Shown here one piece after another: positions 20,981 through 31,919 of a stretch of 64,000 nucleotides of DNA. The stretch comes from Symsagittifera roscoffensis (Eukaryota; Xenacoelomorpha; Acoela; Convolutidae), in NCBI RefSeq assembly GCF_963678635.1, contig NC_087066.1, forward strand, positions 55,012,312 to 55,076,311, in the 5' to 3' direction. The position numbers and the translations under genes are program-made. The stretch's first letter is position 1; the number at the start of each line of letters is the position of its first letter. The notes beneath the pieces were generated by a model, which had not been told where the DNA came from, searched no databases, and saw only the letters and a list, made by a program, of their open reading frames with translations.

Positions 20981-22595
20981 TCATTTTTGTGAGCTCTATT
21001 AATTTTCAGCTATATCCCCAGATAGTTTTTAAATGCAATATGACTCGTGCAACTAGCATTTTAATCTCAGGGCAGTCGTCTTTATAATGGGATAATATGT
21101 TGGGACTAGGGGCTGGCAAACTCTTAAGTTTGAATTTAGATACAGTTAAGAGAACATTATTGAGCTAATAAACTGCATCAGGGTTACTGTACGGGCAGGG
21201 CAGTACAGCCCAACTGGCAGTAACCCGAGGAAAACCTAGGTAAATAAGTGAAGGCAAAAACAGAGTTATCAGAGTTGCACCTTTGGATACCACATATAAT
21301 CATCCTATTAGCATGTCAACAGCAATCGATTGTCATTCAGTTATATTTTTTTTAAGTTTGACGAAAAAAATCTTTCTTTTGCTTGTCAGAATATTTGTTA
21401 AGGTTGAGGGGTAACAATTCGTTTGACATCAAAAAGTTGAAACATTTCAGAGTTTTGTAAGACACCGAATTTTGAGCTAATTTTGTTTTTCTTAAAGGTA
21501 GTGACAAACATCCTAAACTACCCCTGAGCGTGAGTCTACCCATCTTTCTTGATTGAAGATTTAAAAAGTTTAAAGGGGACACTTCTAAGAACTGAAACAT
21601 TGCCTCAGAACATAATTGGCTGATGAACATTTAATACACATTTTGCAGCCGATATTTTGACAAATACTCGGACACATGATCATACTTACGAAGAAAAAAA
21701 ATGATTCTTTTAATTTTTTTCTGTATCAAGAAAATTTTATCAAGCTAAAGTCTTGTTTTCGGTTCAGGGATGAGATTAAATCAAAGTTAGTTGTTTAGGT
21801 AACGATTGACATAGTTAAATTGTTTTGAGTGAGAAAATAAGCAATCCTTTTTTCATATATGAAATATATAAACAATTTTAGCTCAAAGTAAAAAGAGATT
21901 TCATCTGTGATCAATTGTTATATTAACGAGTTGCATATGCTTGCATTATTTTGGATCCCTAATCATTTCAAATTGAAATAAAGCACATTTTTTGTTTAAT
22001 TTGTGTGTTAGTATGTTTTTGATTCATGTGAATTATATCATTTTGCGCCGCACGTGGCGTGAGGATAGCATTTACAAAATAATTGAAAATGTATGTAAAA
22101 ATTTTATGACCTCGCATTTTAGACTTTGCCTTGATACGAGCAGTTTTGTTCTAATAAGTGTCAAGTATGATGGTAAGTTACAACGATATAACTCGAAAGT
22201 TAACATATGATGGCGAATAAGTTGTCGTTTAGTCTTGATTTCTCTACTTACAAGCACAGAAACTATGATTTAGTCCGCAGTATAAGACTAATTCGGCTGG
22301 TCATCAAAATGAAATGAATTTTAGCTACGTTGCGTCATCAACCGAGCACCCAAAAGTGTCTAGATTGAAGTCTTTTCTTATAGCATGCAGCCTTATTCAG
22401 GTTTTTGTGCTCCATAAAGTCACGTCCTTTTGCTTCTCAAAAAACATTGTTAAGTTCGCAAACTTGAAATCAAGTTTTTCAACCGCAAAAATAATTTTTC
22501 GGACGAGTTATGATTGACTTGCTAATAAGCACTCCCAAAACTCAATCTTTGAGTGTTTCTTTGAGTTCGAGATTCTTTCAAAAAGTTCCATCAAA
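20981..22595. other. Non-coding AT-rich interval
   Basis: Apart from short chance frames, I see no exon, RNA gene or strong repeat here. Near 21040-21130 there is a segment similar to 15355-15460 (GACTCGTGC...AATTTAATC..., then GGGACTA.GGGCTGGCAAAC). Confidence 0.4.
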
Positions 22596-22599
22596 CTCT

Positions 22600-22685
22600 G
22601 TCAAAATTTCGACCGTAAAATTATGTATGTAATTTTAAGGAGAATTACGTTTTAAGATATGTAGTTTTACGGTCGAAATTTTGAC
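22600..22685. repeat. Long hairpin with perfect 21-bp arms
   Basis: The left arm 22600-22620 (starting GTCAAAATTTCGACC) is the exact reverse complement of 22665-22685. The 44-nt loop can fold further through GTAATT and AATTAC. It may be a small foldback element, MITE or hairpin RNA precursor. Confidence 0.75.
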
Positions 22686-22849
22686 GGAAGTTGGAAATTT
22701 TTCGAAGGATCTGGTTGAATAAACTTTCAAAAATTGTGCTTTCAGAGCTTTAATTGGCTATTCAATCAAAATTCGTCCAAGTTTTTTTTGTGGTTCAAAA
22801 GTTTTTCAAAGCACAAGAATTTAAAGTTAAACTACATAATTTTTAAAAA

Positions 22850-23105
22850 AGTATTTGTGCTGTCTTTTTGCAACAAAACTAGCCTTGTGGACATATATTT
22901 GTTCATGGGACTAGCAAGTGGCTTTGAGATGCTGTACAGTAAGCAGGAGTTAATGCCACATGAGTTGGAGAAGCTCAAGTGACCGAAAGCAAAGAATGAG
23001 GAAAAGAGGACTGCGAGCTGGAACTGGTGGCTGCCTTGTGCATGGGCCTCCAGACTCATCAGGGACGCCTGCGACAGGGGCATCGTCGACATCATTGAGA
23101 ACATG
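22850..23105 (+). pseudogene. GC-richer coding-like relic
   Basis: Base composition rises clearly above the flanks. A frame reads SLVDIYLFMGLASGFEMLYS then QELMPHELEKLK and stops. After a stop, the same frame continues with WWLPCAWASRLIRDACDRG and VDIIENM to a GTACTAG donor-like site at 23106. It looks like an exon or processed fragment of a real gene, but no family is recognised and the stop codon argues for decay. Confidence 0.3.
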
Positions 23106-23109
23106 GTAC

Positions 23110-24680
23110 TAGTTTACCAGGTTAATTGCAGTCTTAGTCAAGCGATACAATACGGGGTTGATGAATTAGAAATATTCCTGAGTAATTTGTTATCAATTGG
23201 TTAATCATTGATTGCACTATTAGCTACAATTTGGTCGGCAGAATATTAGCAGATATTTTTTATTGGTTGTTGTCTTTGTGCGTGGAGGCGTCATTGTCTA
23301 TTGCCCTACGCTCAGATCAGTGTTTTGTCGAAAAGGATTTTCGTACAGTTTTAGACAAAATATTTTCGTCGTCGCGAAATCGAAGGTAAAACAGATAGTT
23401 GCTAATAATTGCTTTATGGCAAAAAACAACCTGTAAGAAAACGTTTTTTTGTCAAATTTTATTGTATTGATTTCCAGGTTATCTGTGTTTTCAAATATTT
23501 AGGAACTGGTCGTCAAATTTTTATTGTGTAACAGTCTTAAATTTTTTTATCAGTCTTAATTTTTTATCCGCTAACTTACAGTGCTATTTTTATGTGGAAA
23601 TTTGATTAAATTATCTTTTGTTCCATCCACGTTTGTAGAAGTATGGCGTAGAAAAGAGTTTTTCTGCCAAGTTTCGATTACTCTTACGAACGTAAGTAGT
23701 CAACGGAGGTATTATAGCCCTTTCAATATTGAATTGGATGGCGGAAATTATTTACCGGAAAAACTTATTCCTGGCCAAGAAAAACTCGTCTGAATTTTTG
23801 CTAAACAGACAAAAATTTAACTGACAGCGATAGTTTTTCTTAATTTGTACGATAAAATATTTCAGGGTCAAAAAGATAAAAAATGGAAAGGATTCAAAAG
23901 GTTATAAATCTGTGGATATATCAGCTGCAGTCTTATTTTTTCGAAGATTTAAACAAACTTTTTTTCTGTTTTATCAATTGTATGGTCGGAATATTCTGTG
24001 CTAGTTGCACAGCGTTTGACCATTTTTGTTTTTTTTTTTCGTTCTAAATGAAAATTGTCTTTCGAAAGAGTATCTACAATCCCAACTAATATCAAGACTA
24101 TTAACAACAGTCGACTAATGAAGTCGACTCAGAATTTTTTCTATTGTTAAATTTGAGTGAACCAAGTGGAGACATTGATGTAAGTTGCTTGTTTTTTGTT
24201 TGATTTCAGGAAAATCCTAAAAATTTTTCACACTCGAGTTCGATTTTTCTATTTTCGCTTTTTGATTTCATATCAAGCTTAAACCAAATTCATTTGCTAA
24301 TGGAGTGCACATACGCTATTTGATTATGAAACATTAAATTAGCTGGGAAGTAAGTGAAATGTTTTAAGTTTCAAAAATGGTCATGAATTTTTGAATTCCC
24401 TCGCTTTCAAGAGTTCGATTTAATATTTTGAAACCGATTGATTGAGCTCCTCAAGCTAAGTTTGTGATATTGATAAAGTGTGAGCCTATTATCGTGAGTT
24501 CTAAGGTATGAATCCAGTTAACTCAACTTTGTTTCAACTTTTTGTTTGAAGTGACTTCAGATTTCCAAAGCAGCCTTGTTTTCACAGCATTTTAAGTTGT
24601 TGTTCCGACCATTGAAAATGGGGAGGAACTTTATGTTCGGGCGTTTATGTTTTTTTTTTGCTTTTTGTTTTCCACTTAAA
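23110..24680. other. Non-coding AT-rich interval
   Basis: No supported gene. One fragment of the family-D core (GGTCGGAATATTCTGTGC..., 23973-24010) is present. Confidence 0.4.
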
Positions 24681-24689
24681 ATCAGGTAC

Positions 24690-25060
24690 CACAATTAGTC
24701 ATCAGACTGGGTTGAGTAATATATCATTTTAAAGCCCACTCAGTCGTGATACGAACGACATTTAAAAAAATTTTAGTGTCGAGAAAAACCGGTTTAAAAT
24801 TTTAGATTTTCGGTCCAATTTCGAATTAATAATTTAAGACTTTTCGTTTTTCCAGTAGTTTTTCTACAAAAACTGTTTTAAAATTGACATTTTTTACTAT
24901 GACTCTGAAATATGCCTAAGTGCTTTTTTTCCTTCAGATTTTTCTATCACAACACGCAGAAAAAAACTACACCAATTTTTTAAAAACTTTTTTGTATTTT
25001 TTTAAGACTGTGGTCGGAACATTCTGTGCTACTTGCACAGTAACCTGCTATTCTTATTAA
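24690..25060 (+). repeat. Copy of dispersed repeat family D
   Basis: It starts with AAATCAGGTACC near 24682, then GAGTAATATATCA and CAGTCGTGATACGAACGAC. It ends in GGTCGGAACATTCTGTGCTA at about 25013-25032. The order is the mirror of the 9425-9995 copy. Confidence 0.6.
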
Positions 25061-25739
25061 ATTTTTGGTAGTTTTGCTTGGAAACACTCATTTACATTGA
25101 ACGTGTGAAACTTTGAAGAAATGATATAAGACTGCGAAAAGAATAACTTTGCAAATGTTGGGAAAGAACAATGTGTGGGATGGGGGTTCTTGCTACTTAA
25201 GGTACCTGATATAAAGCTCTAAGGTAATCGAAATTATCATTTTATTTAAGTTCTTCCAGTCATAATTCGGATTCCTAAAGGAAATCCTAAAAAAGAATGT
25301 CACTGTCGAGAAACGCATTTCTGACGTTTTCTTGACTGATATCAGTGAATATTCATTCGCCTGTTTCCGGTTTCTTTTGAAATGATTTCCATCATGCTTA
25401 CGCAGTTTTTTTCTCAAATTGAGTTTTTGCAATTGAGAAAAGTTTTCGTATTGTACAAAAATGCTCGAGATGCTTAAATCGTTGAGCTCGAAACAGTTTT
25501 TTGCTTAGAAAGACCCAATTCTTTTGATAATGATTTCATTGCCTTATCTTAGGTGTCAGTCAGCTTCAAAATTTGGATATTTCCTACCAAGGATTGTAGG
25601 ATGATCACCGGGTTCTCTAGATTTTTCTAAAGATCTTAACCTATCTACTCTATTCGCTTCTGTGAGTGAAAAGTTGAATTGCTTCTGTATTTCAGCATAA
25701 GTTTTTGATAACGCTTGTTTTCTTACCTAATACTGAAAA

Positions 25740-26285
25740 ACAAATGAGGATAGTCAGTTGCTGTGCAACTAGCTCAGAGTTTTCTGACTATTTTCATAAA
25801 TAACTACTTAAAAGTTTTTTCAAATGATCGTTGTTTCTTGTGCGCGATGTGATGAGATAAATATACAAACGCGTAGAAAATAAGCAAATTGAGCATAATT
25901 GCTAACAGTTGTCTCCAAAATTGAACAACAGTTAGAAAAAAAATTCGCAGTTTTTGATTTTTTTAGATTAACTTCATGGCCAATAAGTGCAGAAATAAGC
26001 GTTATCTTTGCCTAAATTAACTCAAGTTTTCTTAGGCAAAATGACCGAAGTTATATGGTGTGAAAAATGTTCGATCGTTTTACTCGCTCGTAATTAGACT
26101 AAAACTGAAACTTTCCGATCTGTTTTGTCGACACTGGGAAGTTTTTTGAAAAGGTCTAATAAGGTATCTAATATGATATATCATTTGACCCATTCCGACG
26201 ATTATTTGTGGTACCTGATTTAGCGTGGAAAACAAAAAAACTAAATCATATCCGAATACAAGTATCCTCCCCGTTTTCAAAGGTC
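25740..26285 (-). repeat. Copy of dispersed repeat family D (reverse)
   Basis: It carries AGGATAGTCAGTTGCTGTGC near 25748 and, at the far end, GATATATCATTTGACCC and GGTACCTGATTTAGCGTGG. No coding content. Confidence 0.55.
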
Positions 26286-26589
26286 GTTAGCATTAAAATC
26301 TGACGTCTAAAAGTATCGTGCTGCTTGCACAATACGTGGTTGTTCCCGTCGTATCATTTTTCTGACGTTTTTTATGGAAACGTGTTGACTCGGGCTGTTG
26401 TCCAACGCGTTTTTATGGAAACGTGTTGACCAACCTTTAGCAACCTAAAATGAGCGATAAAATGAATCACAATGTTTTAGTGTTGAGTGTTAATAAACGC
26501 AAAGAGTTTTTATTTGGTTCATCTATTTTTCAAAAATTGTTAACACCGTTTCATATTGTAATTTTGGCAAAAAAGGTAAATTATAGATT

Positions 26590-27622
26590 TTGATCCATCT
26601 AGCTATTCATGCATCCGATCAGTTATCCATGCAGCTGCCCGTCGTCTATCTAGCCATCCTTCCAATTAGCCATCACTCCGTCCATTCAACAAGTGATTCA
26701 TCCAATCAGCCATCCACCCATCAAGTCATTGATTCTTCAAGCGATCCACCCTTCTAGCTTTTCATCTATCTTGCCATCAATCCATACATCCAACAAGCCA
26801 CGCATCGATCGAGTCACCGTACATCTGCCCATAAATTGATCCATCCAACCAGCCATCCATTCAATTTTCCATTCGTCCATCTAACCAGCTTTTTTTTCAT
26901 CTAGCTATTTATCGAGTTAGCCATGCATCCATCCTGCCATCCATCCATCTAGCCTTCCATCTATCACTATAGCCCTCCGTCAATCCTGCTATTTTTTCAT
27001 CCATCCAACGATCCAACCATTTCATCCATCAATCATCCGGTCGTCTATACACACATCCATTCAGTTCTCCATGAAGCTGTTTATCGCAAATCTAGCCATC
27101 CATCCATGCATACCCTCAGTCACCAATCCATGTAGTTGTCCATTGCCGATCTAGCCATCAGTCCAAATAATCATCTCTCCATCCATTCAACAAGCTATTT
27201 ATTCGTCTTATCATCAATGCATTCAACCATCCATCCGTTCAACGAGCCATTCAGGCTCCTGGCTATCCATCCCCTCAGCCGTATCTCGATCTGGTCAATC
27301 ATCCCACTGCCTTGTATTCAACAGCCTTCCCTACATCTAGTAATCCACCCAGCCATCAATCCATCTAGCCATCAGTCCATTTGCCTTTCAACCAGTCATA
27401 TATCCAGCCATCAATCCATGTAGCTTTTCAACCAACCGTTCAACCATCCATCTATCCTCTCATCAATTCAGCTATCCGTACATCCAACCAGTCATTTTCG
27501 ATGCATTCATTCAAGCCGTCCACCCTTTCGACCATCTAGCCATTCATGTGTCCATCCTGCCTTCAATCCATCCTTTCATCTATCCAGTCATCCTTACAAC
27601 CAGCTAAACATCCATCCGATCT
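26590..27622 (+). repeat. ATCC/AGCC-rich degenerate minisatellite
   Basis: About 1 kb of degenerate CCATCCATCTAGCCATC-type repeat with almost no G runs. A 95-codon frame (27136-27423) rich in Ser, His, Ile and Pro follows from the repeat and is not evidence for a gene. Confidence 0.85.
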
Positions 27623-28812
27623 ATTTTTCTGCTAAACATAAACACTGACTTTTTTCGCGAACAGCTTTAGCTGCAGGGGGCCTGCTAGTTGATTTGAAAA
27701 GGGTTTGATTGAGTTTAGTTTCAGAACAGGATTTTAGTTTTCTCAGCGAGACAAAAAAGTGCCTGTCAATCCAGTTTTCTCGTTATGGGTTAGTGTTAAC
27801 AAAACGTATCAATCATAAAAGAATCTTTAAGTCTGAAGAACTTAGAGGTAATAGTATTTGTGTTTTTGAACTTGAACATTAAAAAGTAAATTCAGTAGTT
27901 TTTCTCCAAGAATTGACAGGGGCTTATCAATTTGTCTTCAAAATGTTTTTTTACTCAAGAAAAACCTGTTTTGAACTTTTGATTTTTTTTACGGGCGTGT
28001 TTTGTTTTTGCACCACAATCTGTTCCAATAAATAATCATCTGAATTGGTCTAAGGTCGATATGTAGATCTTGTTGAACAGCTTTTAGTCTTGATTCCAAC
28101 AATAATAAAATTTTCACAAAATTGCCTGTGTCGTTATATGGATATTGACCAATTTCTTAAATACTTTTTTCTTTTTTTTCCATGCAAAATCAGGTAATTT
28201 AAATAATCATCGGAATTGCTCGAGTGATATATCATGATGCACTTTTAGTCGTGATTCGAACGACTTCAGAAAACTTTTTCAAAAAGTGTTCCGTGTGTCG
28301 AGAAAAACGCGTTGGAAGTTTTTGTGTCTTAATTTAATTTCGAGCGAATAAAACGACCGAGTATCTTAGAAAAAAATCTTTTCAGTATTAAAAAATTTAG
28401 TTCTGCTCCAGGAAAACTAGTTTTGCAAGCTTCATTCAGCGCTTCCGTGGCAATCAAAGAATTCTAAGAAATTTTTGCTGCAAACATCCCAACACGCAAA
28501 TATCGACTTTTTTATTTTGAATGATTGGTCTGAACATTCTGTGCTACTTGCAGAGAAAACGGCTATCATCGTGTTTAATGTTTAAGATGTTAAGTAATCA
28601 GTCAATTTCGTTGGTGTTCGCTAAAAATTTCGGCCAAAATTTTGCCACCAACAAAAGCGGATTTCGAACCCATTTGTCTTGAGAAAATGTTCTACCTAGT
28701 GATGGATCAGGTAGATTAATTTCTCAAGACAAATGGGTCAGCTCGACATCAAATTTTATTAGCAAACATATCCTGTTTCCATTGTAGATGGTCATCTTCA
28801 GCCTAGTCTAAT
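26616..28812. repeat. 2.2-kb tandem duplication, first copy
   Basis: The sequence from CGATCAGTTATCCATGCAGC to the CTAATCGAT at 28815 is repeated immediately after it. The copies differ at only scattered positions, and the junctions share CGAT. It contains the ATCC-rich minisatellite, a family-D copy and a hairpin. Confidence 0.9.
28668..28738. ncRNA. miRNA-precursor-like hairpin, copy 1
   Basis: A 19-bp perfect stem (28668-28686 with 28720-28738) continues through a 4x4 internal loop into a second 7-bp stem (TCTACCT with AGGTAGA) and an 11-nt loop. Size and shape fit a pre-miRNA, but no expression evidence exists and a transposon origin is equally possible. Confidence 0.3.
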
Positions 28813-29817
28813 CGATCAGTTATCCATGCAGCTGCCCGTCGTCTATCTAGCCATCCTTCCAATTAGCCATCACTCCGTCCATTCAACAAGGGATTCATCC
28901 AATCAGCCATCCACCCATCAAGTCATTGATTCTTCAAGCGATCCACCCTTCTAGCTTTTCATCTATCTTGCCATCAATCCATACATCCAACAAGCCACGC
29001 ATCGATCGAGTCACCGTACATCTGCTCATAAATTGATCCATCCAACCAGCCATCCATTCAATTTTCCATTCGTCCATCTAACCAGCTTTTTTTTCATCTA
29101 GCTATTTATCGAGTTAGCCATGCATCCATCCTGCCATCCATCCATCTAGCCTTCCATCTATCACTATAGCCCTCCGTCAATCCTGCTATTTTTCATCCAT
29201 CCAACGATCCAACCATTTCATCCATCAATCATCCGGTCGTCTATACACACATCCATTCAGTTCTCCATGAAGCTCTTTATCATAAATCTAGCCATCCATC
29301 CATGCATACCCTCAGTCACCAATCCATGTAGTTGTCCACTGCCGATCTAGCCATCAGTCCAAATAATCATCTCTCCATCCATTCAACAAGCTATTTATTC
29401 ATCTTATCATCAATGCATTCAACCATCCATCCGTTCAACGAGCCATTCAGGCTCCTGGCTATCCATCCCCTCAGCCGTATCTCGATCTGGTCAATCATCC
29501 CACTGCCTTGTATTCAACAGCCTTCCCTACATCTAGTAATCCACCCAGCCATCAATCCATCTAGCCATCAGTCCATTTGCCTTTCAACCAGTCATATATC
29601 CAGCCATCAATCCTTGTAGCTTTTCAACCAACCGTTCAACCATCCATCTATCCTCTCATCAATTCAGCTATCCGTACGTCCAACCAGTCATTTTCGATGC
29701 ATTCATTCAAGCCGTCCACCCTTTCGACCATCTAGCCATTCATGTGTCCATCCTGCCTTCAATCCATCCTTTCATCTATCCAGCCATCCTTACAACCAGT
29801 TAAACATCCATCCGATC
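28806..29817 (+). repeat. ATCC/AGCC-rich minisatellite, duplicated copy
   Basis: The second copy of the array, carried by the 2.2-kb duplication. It has the same pseudo-ORF (29332-29619) with a few substitutions. Confidence 0.85.
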
Positions 29818-31016
29818 TATTTTTCTGCTAAACATAAACACTGACTTTTTTCGCGAACAGCTTTAGCTGCAGGGGGCTTGCTAGTTGATTTGAAAAGGGT
29901 TTGATTGAGTTTAGTTTCAGAACAGGATTTTAGTTTTCTCAGCGAGACAAAAAAGTGCCTGTCAATCCAGTTTTCTCGTTATGGGTTAGTGTTAACAAAA
30001 CGTATCAATCATAAAAGAATCTTTAAGTCTGAAGAACTTAGAGGTAATAGTATTTGTGTTTTTGAACTTGAACATTAAAAAGTAAATTCAGTAGTTTTTC
30101 TCCAAGAATTGACAGGGGCTTTTCAATTTGTCTTCAAAATGTTTTTTTACTCAAGAAAAACCTGTTTTGAACTTTTGATTTTTTTTGCGGGCGTGTTTTG
30201 TTTTTGCACCACAATCTGTTCCAATAAATAATCATCTGAATTGGTCTAAGGTCGATATGTAGATCTTGTTGAACACCTTTTAGTCTTGATTCCAACAACA
30301 TAATAAAATTTTCTCAAAATTGCCCGTGTCGTTATATGGATATTGACCAATTTCTTAGATACTTTTTTCTTTTTGTTTTCCATGCAAAATCAGGTACTTT
30401 AAATAATCATCGGAATTGCTCGAGTGATATATCATGATGCACTTTTAGTCGTGATTCGAACGACTTCAGAAAACTTTTTCAAAAAGTGTTCCGTGTGTCG
30501 AGAAAAACGCGTTGGAAGTTTTTGTGTCTTAATTTAATTTCGAGCGAATAAAACGACCGAGTATCTTAGAAAAAATTCTTTTCAGTATTAAAAAATTTAG
30601 TTCTGCTCCAGGAAAACTAGTTTTGGAAGCTTCATTCAGCGCTTCCGTGGCAATCAAAGAATTCTAAGAAATTTTTGCTGCAAACATCCCAACACGCAAA
30701 TATCGACTTTTATATTTTGAATGATTGGTCTGAACATTCTGTGCTACTTGCAGAGAAACCGGCTATCATCGTGTTTAATGTTTAAGATGTTAAGTAATCA
30801 GTCAATTTCTTTGGTGTTCGCTAAAAATTTCGGCCAAAATTTTGCCACCAACAAAAGCGGATTTCGAACCCATTTGTCTTGAGAAAATGTTCTACCTAGT
30901 GATGGATCAGGTAGATTTTTTTCTCAAGACAAATGGGTCAGCTCGACATCAAATTTTATTAGCAAACATATCCTGTTTCCATTGTAGATGGTCATCTTCA
31001 GCCTAGTCTAATCGAT
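28813..31016. repeat. 2.2-kb tandem duplication, second copy
   Basis: Offset by about 2197 bp from the first copy and nearly identical to it. It ends at CTAATCGAT, where unique sequence TTTAATGC begins. The low divergence indicates a recent duplication. Confidence 0.9.
30868..30938. ncRNA. miRNA-precursor-like hairpin, copy 2
   Basis: Both stems are identical to copy 1; the only change in the hairpin is in the internal loop (TTAA to TTTT). Because the duplication is young, this shows no more than compatibility with selection. Confidence 0.3.
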
Positions 31017-31852
31017 TTTAATGCTTAGCAAATATTCTTCTGAACAGTATTCAATAATATCAACTTTAAAGAAAATTTGAATCTTTCTGATCCTGGCTAA
31101 ACACACAATCAGGTTTATCTTTAAATCAATATCGAGATCTGACAATTATCTGTGTACCTGAAACGTCTCGTTTGAGGTTTTACGACATTTTCTTGATGTT
31201 TTTGTCGTAATTCTGGGATAAATGATTCAAAAAGGATGTGAAATAACTGTAAAATTTATCGTCAATTGTAAACTATCGTCTCTTATATTTGGTTGTAATT
31301 CCTAAATTGCACCTGCTAAGTATAAAATTTTCACGCTTTAGTCTGTAAAAAATAGCAGTCGTTGGAATTTTAAATCAATTTTGACAAAGCCTGATTTTTA
31401 TCTATTTGCCTACCCGTACTATTTTTTAAATACAAATAGACACTTTTTAGCCAATGAGCTTTGAGCATTTACTGACTTCAATATTCGCTTATTTTGAAAG
31501 GACTCTTTATTTAAATATGATTTGTAGAATATATTTTGAGTAATAAACGAACATTTGTCTTCGATAAATAAGCGTCCATGAGATTAAAATCTTAAAAAGT
31601 TACCAATTCATTGAATCAACTTCATTTGGCAGGTCTTTTTTATTTACTAACATAGTTATTCAGCCTTAACAGCGAATAAATTGCAAAAACTTGATTTTTT
31701 CATGCTTTATTAGTCTTGAAAGCTTCGATACTTGAAAAAAATTCTTCTTAAAATTTCTGTTGGTCAATGAATGACTTCTGATTGAGAAACTTTGGTCTGC
31801 ATAACCAATTTGTGAAAACCTTCGTTTCTTAGAAAACTTTATATCAACAGAA
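31017..31852 (+). promoter_or_regulatory. Upstream region of the Eph-like gene
   Basis: Unique AT-rich sequence between the tandem duplication and the receptor start. I see no definite TATA box. An acceptor-like TATATCAACAG ends two bases before the start ATG (31853), so the start may lie just after a 5' UTR intron or a trans-splice site. Confidence 0.3.
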
Positions 31853-31919
31853 ATGGATCTGAGAAATCTTTCGATTCTTGTGACCCTTTTTTACGGTCTT
31901 TTCACCTTGGCAAACTGTG
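31853..31919 (+). CDS. Eph-like exon 1: start and signal peptide
   Basis: The ATG is in good context (GAAATGG). It encodes a hydrophobic leader with SILVTLFYGLFTLANC and a likely cleavage near the Cys-Ala junction made with exon 2. It ends in phase 1 at TGTG/GTAAGT. Confidence 0.8.

Noticed and set aside
27136-27423. 95-codon Ser/His/Pro frame in the ATCC array (with a twin at 29332-29619)
   Set aside because: It follows from the CCATCCATC-type repeat, has no ATG at its first codon or splice context, and its twin is only part of the tandem duplication.
26590-31016. CRISPR-like array
   Set aside because: The repeats are degenerate minisatellite units without unique spacers of constant length, and the window is clearly eukaryotic.
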